Below, piece after piece: positions 24,773-33,349 of a stretch of 64,000 nucleotides of DNA. The notes beneath the pieces are model-generated. The model had not been told where the DNA came from. It worked only from the letters and a program-made list of their open reading frames with translations, and ran no database searches. The translations under genes were made by a program, and so were the position numbers. The stretch covers positions 124,001-188,000 of the forward strand of contig CBDCJB010000003.1 in NCBI GenBank assembly GCA_965217605.1, read 5' to 3'. How positions within the stretch are numbered: position 1 is the first letter of the stretch; each line of letters opens with the position of its first letter. Source of the DNA: JAYYZW01 sp965217605. GTDB taxonomy: Bacteria > Pseudomonadota > Gammaproteobacteria > Ga0077536.

Positions 24773-25834
24773 GTGGCTTTATTCTCACGCGCAAAGATAC
24801 CATTGCTCGGAGTCGACATCAGTTCCACGTCGGTCAAACTCCTCGAGCTCGCGCGCGGCGGCGGCAAATACAGGGTCGAGAGCTACTCGGTCGAACCGCT
24901 GCCGCCTAACTCCGTTGTCGAAAAGAATATAACGGATGCTGAGCTCGTCGGCGAGGCGATCGGGCGCGCCGTGGCTAAGTGCGCGTCCAAGACGAAAACG
25001 GCAGCCTGTGCGGTCGCCGGTTCGGCCGTGATCACCAAGGTGATTACGATGCCCTCGGAGCTCAATGAGGACGACATGGAGAGTCAGATACAGATCGAAG
25101 CCGATCAGTACATCCCTTATCCGCTCGAAGAAATCAGCATGGATTTCCAGGTTCTCCAACCCTCTGAAAGCGAACCGGATAAGGTCGACGTGATGTTGGC
25201 GGCCTCGCGTAGCGACAATGTCGACATCCGTGTCGCGGCGTTGGGCGTCGGGGGCTTGCAAGCGAAAGTCGTTGACGTGGAAGCGTTTGCGCTTGAAAAC
25301 GCGGTAACACTGCTGGCCGAAAATGATGGGCGCATCGGTGACTCGCACATCCTCGCGATCATGGACGTCGGCGCAACGACGTCGACGCTGAGTGTGCTGG
25401 AAGATTTCAAGATCATTTATACCCGCGAGCAAATGTTCGGCGGCCGGCAACTTACCGACGAAATCCAGCGACGCTACGGCTTGTCTTACGAAGAGGCTGG
25501 CCTGGCTAAGCGGCAGGGCGGATTGCCGGACAACTATGAACCCGAAGTGCTCGAACCGTTCAAGGAATCGATGGCGCAGGAAGTCAATCGCGCGCTCCAG
25601 TTTTTCTATTCATCGAGCCAGGTAGGCGCGGTCGATCACGTCGTTATCGCTGGCGGTTGTGCATCGATCGAGGCGATCGGTGAACTCATCGAATCGAAGA
25701 TCGATACGAGCGTTACGGTTGCCAACCCATTCAAAAACATGTCTGTATCGACGCAGGTACGAGGCAACGCACTTGCCAACGACGCGCCTGCAATGATGAT
25801 TTCATGTGGACTCGCGTTGAGGAGTTTCGACTAA
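24773..25834 (+). CDS. pilM: type IV pilus assembly protein PilM
   Basis: PilM of 353 residues, an actin-like cytoplasmic ATPase-fold protein that links PilN to the pilus motor. The N-terminus LLGVDISSTSVKLLEL is the phosphate-1 loop, MDVGATTSTLSVLE is the second phosphate loop, and VVIAGGCASIEAIGELI is the adenosine loop. The start is GTG 24773, with only a weak AAAGAAT upstream. Its TAA overlaps the ATG of pilN. It is first of pilMNOPQ, divergent from mrcA. Confidence 0.97.
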   Translation: MALFSRAKIPLLGVDISSTSVKLLELARGGGKYRVESYSVEPLPPNSVVEKNITDAELVGEAIGRAVAKCASKTKTAACAVAGSAVITKVITMPSELNEDDMESQIQIEADQYIPYPLEEISMDFQVLQPSESEPDKVDVMLAASRSDNVDIRVAALGVGGLQAKVVDVEAFALENAVTLLAENDGRIGDSHILAIMDVGATTSTLSVLEDFKIIYTREQMFGGRQLTDEIQRRYGLSYEEAGLAKRQGGLPDNYEPEVLEPFKESMAQEVNRALQFFYSSSQVGAVDHVVIAGGCASIEAIGELIESKIDTSVTVANPFKNMSVSTQVRGNALANDAPAMMISCGLALRSFD

Positions 25835-26406
25835 TGCCACGCGTAAATCTACTTCCGTGGCGTGAAGAGCTACGGACACAACAACGAACCGAATATCTGG
25901 CGGCACTGGGCATCTGTGCGGCCTTCGCCGTTGTCGTTTGGTTTGGTATCCACCTTTACTTCAACGAGCTGATAAAGCAGCAGCAGCAGCGCAATACGTT
26001 CCTTACCGAGCAAATCGTCTTACTCGATAAGAAAATCGAGGAAATCAAACGACTCGAGCGTGAGAAAGAGAGTCTGATCGCACGAATGAAGGCGATCGAA
26101 ACGCTCCAGACGAGTCGCCCGATCATCGTGCACCTGTTCGACGAGCTCGTTTCCACTTTGCCCGAGGGCGTTTATCTGGAGGAGGTGTCCCAGAAAGGTG
26201 ACACCGTTACTATCAAGGGTATCGCGCAATCGAATGCGCGTGTCTCCAGCTACATGCGTAATGTCGAATCGTCAGAATGGGTTAAGGATCCGAAATTATC
26301 CATCATCCAATCGGCAATAGATGGCAGCCGTAGAACGGCGAATTTCACCCTCACGTTGAAACAAGCTTCCTTGAAAACCAGCGAGGAAGAGGAGGATGAA
26401 ATCTGA
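25834..26406 (+). CDS. pilN: type IV pilus inner-membrane protein PilN
   Basis: PilN of 190 residues. The start ATG 25834 gives MPRVNLLPWREELR, the conserved N-terminal motif (INLLPWR) that inserts into a PilM groove. One TM helix (FAVVVWFGIHLYFNE) is followed by a coiled coil rich in Lys and Glu and a periplasmic ferredoxin-like domain. An earlier open frame from 25804 lacks this motif. It overlaps pilM and pilO by single bases (TAATG, TGATG), indicating tight coupling. Confidence 0.96.
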   Translation: MPRVNLLPWREELRTQQRTEYLAALGICAAFAVVVWFGIHLYFNELIKQQQQRNTFLTEQIVLLDKKIEEIKRLEREKESLIARMKAIETLQTSRPIIVHLFDELVSTLPEGVYLEEVSQKGDTVTIKGIAQSNARVSSYMRNVESSEWVKDPKLSIIQSAIDGSRRTANFTLTLKQASLKTSEEEEDEI

Positions 26407-27026
26407 TGGCTATGTCAATGGCAGATCTGAACGACCTCAGTCTCGACAACTTAGGGAGCTGGCCGCTACCGATCAAAATCACCGGTGCCGTTGTCATATT
26501 CGCCGCGATCGTCGGGGCTGGATGGTACTACGACATCAAGGAACTACAGGTGCAACTCGAAAAAGTGCGTAGCGAGGAAGGCGATTTAAAGCTTTCATTC
26601 GAGGCGAAGCAGAGGAAAGCGGCGAATCTACCGGCGCTCAAGCAGCAATTAGAGGACATCAAGGAAACATTCGGCGATTTACTCAAGCGCTTGCCGGACA
26701 AGACCGGGGTCGCCGAATTGCTCGTCGATATCTCGCAACAAGGTCTCGGTGCCGGCCTCGAGTTTGAACTGTTCAAACCAGGCAATGAGCAACCTGCGGA
26801 TTTTTATGTGGAATTACCGATCCAGATCCGCGTAATGGGCAACTACCACGAATTCGGTAATTTCATCAGTAGTGTGTCCGATCTGCCCCGAATTGTCACT
26901 AACCACGACATCAAGATCGTACCTGGGCCGAATAATGAAGCTGGAGGTGCACCGCGGCTCATTCTTGAAACGACGGCCAAGACTTATCGCTATATCGACG
27001 AAGAAGAGGAAGGCGAGGGATCCTAA
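26406..27026 (+). CDS. pilO: type IV pilus inner-membrane protein PilO
   Basis: PilO of 206 residues, the dimer partner of PilN in the alignment complex. A short cytoplasmic head (MADLNDLSLDNLGSWPLPIK) is followed by one TM helix (ITGAVVIFAAIVGAGWYYD) and a coiled coil. A C-terminal ferredoxin-like domain begins near LLVDISQQGLGAGLEFELF, a conserved PilO block. The Glu-rich tail EEEEGEGS ends two bases before pilP. Confidence 0.96.
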   Translation: MAMSMADLNDLSLDNLGSWPLPIKITGAVVIFAAIVGAGWYYDIKELQVQLEKVRSEEGDLKLSFEAKQRKAANLPALKQQLEDIKETFGDLLKRLPDKTGVAELLVDISQQGLGAGLEFELFKPGNEQPADFYVELPIQIRVMGNYHEFGNFISSVSDLPRIVTNHDIKIVPGPNNEAGGAPRLILETTAKTYRYIDEEEEGEGS

Positions 27027-27028
27027 TC

Positions 27029-27598
27029 ATGAAGCCGGAGCAGAAAACCAAGCTTCTTCGCGCATTGATTGCGCTCGGGCTGATCGTTCTCATGAGTGGC
27101 TGTGTCTCGAAAGACATGACCGATCTCCAGAATTACGCGGATGAAATGCTTGCGCGTCCCGGCGGGGAAATAGAACCGCTGCCGCCGATCAAGCCCTATG
27201 AACGCTACCTATATCAAGCACAAGAATTACGACTACGCGATCCATTTCGATCGATTTTCGATATTCGGCCGGAAGGACCGAAGATCATCGAGATGGACGA
27301 TCCCAAACAGTTGGAATACGCCAATGAGATCAGCACCCACAATCGCGAGGAGCTCGAAGGCTACGAGTTAGACGCTCTGCGTATGGTCGGCGTACTCGAA
27401 AATCCGGAAAACCTGTGGGGCATAGTGCGAGACCAGGAAGGCACGGTGCATCGGGTTCAGGTCGGAAATTACGTAGGCAGAAATTTCGGCAAGATCATCA
27501 ATATTCAGGAAGATCGGATCGACATCCGAGAAATCATCAAGGATTCGGTAGGGCGCTACGAAGAACGTTCAGCGGCCCTGGCCTTATCCGAGGAATAG
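27029..27598 (+). CDS. pilP: type IV pilus lipoprotein PilP
   Basis: PilP of 189 residues. A lipoprotein signal peptide with lipobox LMSGC (Cys25) anchors it to the inner membrane. A flexible PilN/O-binding arm is followed by a beta-sandwich HR domain (RMVGVLENPENLWGIV and VHRVQVGNYVGRNFGKI) that contacts the secretin PilQ. The length and motifs are normal. It precedes pilQ by 9 bp. Confidence 0.96.
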   Translation: MKPEQKTKLLRALIALGLIVLMSGCVSKDMTDLQNYADEMLARPGGEIEPLPPIKPYERYLYQAQELRLRDPFRSIFDIRPEGPKIIEMDDPKQLEYANEISTHNREELEGYELDALRMVGVLENPENLWGIVRDQEGTVHRVQVGNYVGRNFGKIINIQEDRIDIREIIKDSVGRYEERSAALALSEE

Positions 27599-27607
27599 GG
27601 TAGGAAG

Positions 27608-29767
27608 ATGACCATTCTAAAAAGCTTCACCATTTTCAACTCCCGGCAAAACCCCAACCGCCGGCGGCATCCTTTGAGGTTCGCCGCTTTGTTGTTCGGG
27701 GGTTTAATGACGCTCGGCGTGCATAACGGGTCAATCTTCGCTGCGACCTTGGACGATGTCAGTTTCACCTCGCTTCCTGGCGATCGCGTATAGATCATGA
27801 TGAAGCTCTCCGACCCGGTCGCCGATCCATTGAGTTTCACGATCGACAATCCGGCGCGTATAGCGCTCGACCTCCCCGGGACGACGCTTAACCTTGAAAA
27901 TCGTTCTCAGACGATCGGTGTAGGAAACGCGGAAAGTGTAACGGCGGTGGAAGCCGAGGATAGAACGCGGGTCGTCGTCAATTTGGCCCAGCTCGTACCC
28001 TACGACATCGAAACGAGCGGCAACACGATCAAGGTTACTTTGGAAGGCACGCCTGCGAACCTCGAGACGCTGGTGGGCGGCGACGTGGCGAGCCTGCCCG
28101 GCGCCGCGACGGGCGCCGAAATCGCCGACATCGATTTCCGCCGCGGTTCCGCAGGCGAAGCTCAGATCGTGGTCGACCTGTCGGTCCCGGACATCGGCAT
28201 CAACATCACGGAGCAAGGTGAAAACGTGATCGTGGACTTTGCCGAGACTTCGCTGCCCGAGTCCTTGGATCGCAAATTGGACGTCATCGACTTCGCCACG
28301 CCGGCGCGCGAAATCGACACCTTTCGCCATGGTAATGGCACGCGAATGGTCGTTACGCCAACGGGCTTATTCGAGCACCTCGCCTACCAATCCGACAACG
28401 TCTTCACCCTGGAATTACGTCCTCTGACGCCGGAAGAGGAAGAAACGCTCAAGAGGGACAAATTCGGTTATACGGGCGAGCGTTTGTCGTTGAACTTCCA
28501 GAACATCGAAGTTCGCGCCGTGCTACAGCTCATCGCGGATTTCACTGAGAAGAATCTCGTCGCGAGTGACACGGTCGGTGGCAACGTCACGTTGCGTTTG
28601 AAAAACGTTCCCTGGGATCAGGCACTCGACATTATCCTCAAAGCGCGCGGTCTCGGTAAGCGCGACATGGGCAACGTAATGATGGTTGCACCGCAGGAAG
28701 AAATTGCAGCGCGCGAGAAACTCGAACTCGAGTCCATGCAGCAGATTCAGGATCTCGCGCCATTGCGTACTGAGTTCATGCAAGTGAATTATGCGAAGGC
28801 AGCGACGATTTCGGATCTGATCAGAGACGAATCGAACAATCTCTTGTCAGAACGCGGAAACGTAACGGTCGATGACCGTACAAACACGCTACTCGTACAG
28901 GATACGGCCGATAAGCTGACGGAGATCCGAAAGGTCGTGGAGGCGCTCGATGTGCCGGTACGGCAGGTGTTGATCGAATCGCGCATCGTCGTCGCGAATG
29001 AGGATTTCTCCAAGGACCTCGGCGTGAAGTTCGGGTACAGCCACGCTGGGAACCGGAAGAACCTTGCCATCAACCCGCTGAACAGCAAGTCCGGTTTCCG
29101 GTCATCGGTCGGCGGCGGCATAGCGGGTGACGTTAACTACGGTGGCAATACGACGTTCAATGTAGACGGACTCGAAAACTACATCGTCGATTTGGCTGCA
29201 GCCGGTGCGGTGGGTAACTTCAAGTATACGGTCGGTAAAGTCGGCAGTTATTTGCTTCAATTGGAACTGACTGCACTGCAGGCCGAGGGCCGCGGTGAAG
29301 TCATTTCCGCGCCGCGCGTGATCACTGCGAATCAACGCCAGGCATTGATCGAGTCCGGAACGGAGATCCCGTTTCTCGAGGCTTCGTCAAGCGGCGCCAC
29401 ATCGATCTCGTTCAAGAAAGCCGTGTTGAGCCTGCAGGTAACCCCGCAGATAACACCAGACGACCGGATCATCATGGACCTGACGGTGAACCAGGATTCC
29501 GTCGGCCAAGTTTTCTCCGGCATTCCGAGTATCGACACGAATGAGCTTCAAACTCAAGTATTGGTCGACAACGGCGAAACCGTGGTGCTCGGTGGGATTT
29601 ACGAATCGACGAACCGTGACGACCGTACCAGCGTGCCGTGGTTCGGCGATCTGCCCTATCTTGGAAAATTGTTCCAAAGGACCGAGGTCGAAGCGAACAA
29701 GCAGGAACTCCTGGTCTTCGTAACGCCGAAGATCATAAAGGAGAGCTTGTCGCTCTCATCCCGTTAA
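27608..29767 (+). pseudogene. pilQ: type IV pilus secretin PilQ, interrupted by an in-frame amber codon
   Basis: PilQ is the outer-membrane secretin through which pili emerge. ATG 27608 follows GGGTAGGAAG and opens a signal peptide region ending about FAATLDDVSF. Codon 62 is TAG (27791-27793), right after SLPGDRV; the frame then continues without another stop to 29767. AMIN domains are followed by the STN-like segment (LSLNFQNIEVRAVLQLIADF) and N-domains. The secretin core contains VISAPRVITANQRQALIESGTEIPF. The total would be about 719 residues, the usual size. The restart ATG 27797 would lack the signal peptide. CAG to TAG is a one-base change. It may be a real lesion, a readthrough site or an error. 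Confidence 0.9.
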
Positions 29768-29790
29768 ATCCGGGAAAACGCTACTATCAA

Positions 29791-29820
29791 AAAGCGGGAG
29801 CCGGGCTCCCGCTTTTTTTA
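29791..29820 (+). terminator. rho-independent terminator after pilQ
   Basis: AAAGCGGGAGCC and GGCTCCCGCTTT pair over 11-12 bp and run into TTTTTTT. It separates the pilus operon from aroK. Confidence 0.92.
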
Positions 29821-29943
29821 TTCACCGGGCGCCGGCGTACCCACCGGGCGAGCGCAGCCCGTCAAAGCCGTATCCCTCACGGCGATTTCCGAGCTAATCG
29901 GCGCTCCGAATTGCAGCGACGAACGCCGAAATGCGCGAAAATA

Positions 29944-30465
29944 GTGCGCATCGTGCGAGATCAAGAACCTATATTTCTCGTTGGGCCCATGGGTTCCGGT
30001 AAAACGACGATTGGGAGTCAGCTTGCGCGCAAATTGAGCTTCGATTTCCGCGACCTCGACCACGAGCTGGAACGCCGTACGGGCGCCAGCGTGTCGCTGA
30101 TCTTCGATATAGAGGGTGAATCCGGTTTTAGGGAGCGTGAGTGCAAGCTCTTGGAAGAATTGACTCAGCTCGAGAGAACCGTGCTCGCAACCGGCGGAGG
30201 CGCTGTTCTGAGCGAAGAAAACCGACGGTGGATGAATGAACGCGGGTTCGTTGTCTACTTGAAGACGCCACTAGAAAAGCTCATTGAACGAACTCGGCAC
30301 GATAACTCTCGCCCGCTGCTACGCACGGGCGATCCGGCGAAAACGCTCGGTGAAATTCTAGACGTGAGAGAACCTCTGTACAGCGAAGTCGCCGATCTGG
30401 TGATCGATACCGGTAAGTTGTCTGTAAAACAGGTCGTCGCGAAGATCATGGGTGAGCGAGAATGA
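29944..30465 (+). CDS. aroK: shikimate kinase
   Basis: Shikimate kinase of about 173 residues. It phosphorylates shikimate in aromatic amino acid synthesis. Walker A is GPMGSGKTTIG. DLDHELERRTG carries the shikimate-binding Asp, FRERECKLLEEL follows, then VLATGGGAVL and the lid RTRHDNSRPLL. The start is uncertain between GTG 29944 and GTG 29953. The frame is open further upstream, but that part includes the pilQ terminator. Overlaps aroB by 4 bp. Confidence 0.94.
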   Translation: MRIVRDQEPIFLVGPMGSGKTTIGSQLARKLSFDFRDLDHELERRTGASVSLIFDIEGESGFRERECKLLEELTQLERTVLATGGGAVLSEENRRWMNERGFVVYLKTPLEKLIERTRHDNSRPLLRTGDPAKTLGEILDVREPLYSEVADLVIDTGKLSVKQVVAKIMGERE

Positions 30466-31550
30466 GCGCGACGCTCCAGGTTGACCTCGGCGCCAGATCC
30501 TACCCTATTCATATAGGCGCAGGTCTGCTAGCCAAGCGCGAGATATTCTCGACATCCGCGGCGTCGGACCAAGTGCTCATCTTGACCAACGACACGATCG
30601 CACCGCTTTATTTGGATCGTTTATGCGCAAACTTCGACGATCGTTCATGTCATACGCTGGTACTCCCCGACGGCGAAGCGCATAAAACGCTGACGAGTTT
30701 CGAACGCGTGCTTACTTTCATGCTCGAACAAAGATTCGAGCGCGGCGCTTTATTAGTGGCGCTCGGCGGTGGCGTCATCGGCGATTTGGGAGGGTTCGCT
30801 GCAGCTTGCTATCAGCGTGGAATTGCCTACCTACAGGTCCCGACGACGCTGCTCGCACAGGTCGATTCGTCGGTAGGCGGCAAGACTGCGGTCAACCATT
30901 CATTGGGCAAAAACATGGTGGGGGCCTTCCATCAACCACAAGCCGTGATCGCTGATACAGAAACCTTGGACACGCTTCCCGATAGGGAATTGCACGCTGG
31001 CATCGCCGAGATCATAAAGTACGGATTGATACGTGATTACCCATTTTTCGAATGGCTCGAAGCCCACATCGATGAACTCCTGCAGCGTTCGCCGGATGCA
31101 CTTAGCCACGCGATTCAGCGCTCCTGTGAAAACAAAGCTGAAATCGTCGCCGCGGATGAACGAGAAGTGGGGATCCGGGCGACGCTCAATCTCGGACACA
31201 CTTTCGGGCACGCCATCGAAACGGCGCTCGGTTACGGAACCTGGCTGCACGGCGAGGCCGTGGCAGCGGGGATAGGCATAGCGGCACGTTTGTCGGAATC
31301 TATCGGTACGCTCAGTCTGGACGACGCCATTCGAGTCGAATCGTTGTTACGCAAAGCAGGGCTGCCGATTAGCGCACCGCCGGACATCTCCGCGGAGTCC
31401 TTGCTGAATGTGATGCGCGGTGACAAGAAAAATGTCGGTGGTCGAATCCGTCTGGTATTGCTCGAATCATTGGGTCGCGCGCAGATCACGGTGGATTATC
31501 CCGACGAATTGCTTGCTGGCTCGATCGAAGGCGAGCCCTTGTCAGGATGA
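30462..31550 (+). CDS. aroB: 3-dehydroquinate synthase
   Basis: AroB of 362 residues, which makes dehydroquinate from DAHP, the second step of the shikimate pathway, using NAD and a divalent metal. The NAD-binding LVALGGGVIGDLGGFAAACY is followed by VPTTLLAQVDSSVGGKTAVNH. The zinc ligands lie in ELHAGIAEIIKYG (Glu), LNLGHTFGHAIE (His) and WLHGEAVAAG (His). It is coupled to aroK through an ATGA overlap. A strong inverted repeat follows its stop. Confidence 0.97.
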   Translation: MSATLQVDLGARSYPIHIGAGLLAKREIFSTSAASDQVLILTNDTIAPLYLDRLCANFDDRSCHTLVLPDGEAHKTLTSFERVLTFMLEQRFERGALLVALGGGVIGDLGGFAAACYQRGIAYLQVPTTLLAQVDSSVGGKTAVNHSLGKNMVGAFHQPQAVIADTETLDTLPDRELHAGIAEIIKYGLIRDYPFFEWLEAHIDELLQRSPDALSHAIQRSCENKAEIVAADEREVGIRATLNLGHTFGHAIETALGYGTWLHGEAVAAGIGIAARLSESIGTLSLDDAIRVESLLRKAGLPISAPPDISAESLLNVMRGDKKNVGGRIRLVLLESLGRAQITVDYPDELLAGSIEGEPLSG

Positions 31551-31558
31551 TGAAGAAC

Positions 31559-31632
31559 GATAATTCGCCAGCTTGCTGGCTCCTACGGTGCTCGAATTCA
31601 ACCTGTAGGAGCCAGCTTGCTGGCGAATCATC
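31559..31632. repeat. REP-type inverted repeat (GCCAGCTTGCTGGC family)
   Basis: GATAATTCGCCAGCTTGCTG and GGCTCCTAC are mirrored by GTAGGAGCCAGCTTGCTGGC and GAATCATC across a 17-bp centre. Each arm itself contains the palindrome CCAGCTTGCTGG. This unit is known as an extragenic palindrome in several gammaproteobacteria. It lies between aroB and damX. Confidence 0.85.
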
Positions 31633-31654
31633 GGCTGCGATTTAGACACTCACC

Positions 31655-33187
31655 GTGCGCACCGGCGACGAAGCAGATCTGGATCGGAACCTCGAGCTTC
31701 CTTATCTGATTGCCCCGGCCCTGCGGCAACGGCTCGACCTGATACATCACCTGCTCGAATTCGGTAATCAAATCGTCCTGATCGAAGGTGACGCGGGCGC
31801 TGGTCGCACCCGTATGCTCGAGTGCATTTGCTCCGAGGCAGAAGCGACGTGGACCGTCCTTGAACCGCTCGATGAAATTGCATCGCCCGAAACGCTACTG
31901 CGCTTTCTCGCCGAGAAGCTGTCGATTCCCAGCCAGACGCTCGACCTCGATATCGACGAAACACTGACTCGGATCCGGGAAACCTTGGCCGGCTTGGAGA
32001 GCGATCGATACCTGTGCGTGCTCGTTATCGACGATGCCGAGCGGCTTTCCGACGATTTATGCGCGCTCTTGTTCACGCTGGCACACGCGGAGAACGAAGC
32101 CGGCGAACTCCGCATGCTGCTCGCCGGGCGCGCACAGGCGGAACTCTCGGACCGCTTGCAGCGGATTGCACCGGCGCCGAGTTTGATCCATCTCGTCGAC
32201 ATTCCACCGCTCAACACGACTCAGACCGATGAACTTATGGAGGCGTTCGCCCAGGCTGCGGATCAGGACGGCGTCTTCGCGGCGCTCGATCATAAGGATG
32301 TGGCGCTCGCCGCACGCGGAAATCCGGCCGCGACGATCGCGGCGCTCAATGAATATCTGGACCACGGATCCTCGACCGATCCGCCCGCGTCCGCACCCCA
32401 CGCCGGTCATTATCCCCGCCTCGCCCTATTGTCACTGGTGTTGTTGATCGGCGCCGCCGTGGTGTTGTATTTCGGTATCGGCGATCGTCAAAGTAATCTC
32501 GAAGAGCGTGAAATCGCCCTCCCCGACGACGTTCAGGCGAGCGCTCCAGCGGCGGCCGTTGCGCCGGTACCCGTCGCCGTGGTCGAGACCGTCGATACGG
32601 ATGTCGACACGCAAGCGGCGCCTGCGCGATCCGCCAAACCGTCTTTTGCACCGCCAGCGGTGACGGCGGCGGCCGACGATCCCCTGTCGGCCAGCGCACC
32701 AAGCACAGCGACCACGGATTCAGGCGGGCCGGATCCAAACCTTCCCGAGGAAGCGCCCACCACCATCGAAGCGAACGTTTCCATGAACGCCGTTGCAGCG
32801 CCACCGGCCCAACATGAATTGCCGTCGGGGGCATCCGCCCAGACTGAGCCACGGCCCGAACGTGAGGCGGAACTGCCTTTCAGCGTCCCCGTGGCTACGC
32901 CGCCGCCCTATTCACGTCAGTGGGTGCTTACGCGCGATCCCCAATCGTACGTCCTGCAGTTCATCGGTGTGCGCCAACGCGACGCGGCCGAGCGGTTTTT
33001 GCGCGCCCATGACCTCGCGTCACGCGGCGGGGTCATCGAGCTAACCCACGAAGGCGCCCCGTGGTATGTCGTGGTATTTGGCCATTTCTCCGATCGGGAG
33101 GCCGCCGTGACTGCGATCAAAGGCTTAGCTCCCGACCTCGCCGGGCTCGATCCGTGGGCGAGGCCGATCCACAGTCTTCGAAATTAA
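31655..33187 (+). CDS. damX: DamX-like AAA/SPOR-domain cell-division protein
   Basis: A protein of 510 residues. The N-terminal cytoplasmic AAA-type ATPase domain has a P loop GDAGAGRT at residues 45-52, with Arg51 in place of the usual Lys, and Walker B as VLVIDDAERL. One TM helix (about 256-276, LLSLVLLIGAAVVLYFG) is followed by a long Ala/Pro/Val-rich linker. A C-terminal SPOR domain starts at SYVLQFIGVRQRDAAERFL. The position after aroK-aroB is that of damX. The start is GTG 31655. The Lys-to-Arg change makes ATP hydrolysis doubtful. The family assignment is secure from architecture and context. Confidence 0.88.
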   Translation: MRTGDEADLDRNLELPYLIAPALRQRLDLIHHLLEFGNQIVLIEGDAGAGRTRMLECICSEAEATWTVLEPLDEIASPETLLRFLAEKLSIPSQTLDLDIDETLTRIRETLAGLESDRYLCVLVIDDAERLSDDLCALLFTLAHAENEAGELRMLLAGRAQAELSDRLQRIAPAPSLIHLVDIPPLNTTQTDELMEAFAQAADQDGVFAALDHKDVALAARGNPAATIAALNEYLDHGSSTDPPASAPHAGHYPRLALLSLVLLIGAAVVLYFGIGDRQSNLEEREIALPDDVQASAPAAAVAPVPVAVVETVDTDVDTQAAPARSAKPSFAPPAVTAAADDPLSASAPSTATTDSGGPDPNLPEEAPTTIEANVSMNAVAAPPAQHELPSGASAQTEPRPEREAELPFSVPVATPPPYSRQWVLTRDPQSYVLQFIGVRQRDAAERFLRAHDLASRGGVIELTHEGAPWYVVVFGHFSDREAAVTAIKGLAPDLAGLDPWARPIHSLRN

Positions 33188-33349
33188 TCCTTTTATAACA
33201 AACCTTTACAAATCATTTAGCCCGCCGCCAACGGCCGTGATCGGGCGTTCACGTGATGACAGTCGAAAAGCCTAACCCGTATAATCGCCGTCCCTTTCGC
33301 GCGATTCATCACGATATCAACGAGCCAGACCCTGGAGGTTACCTTAGGG

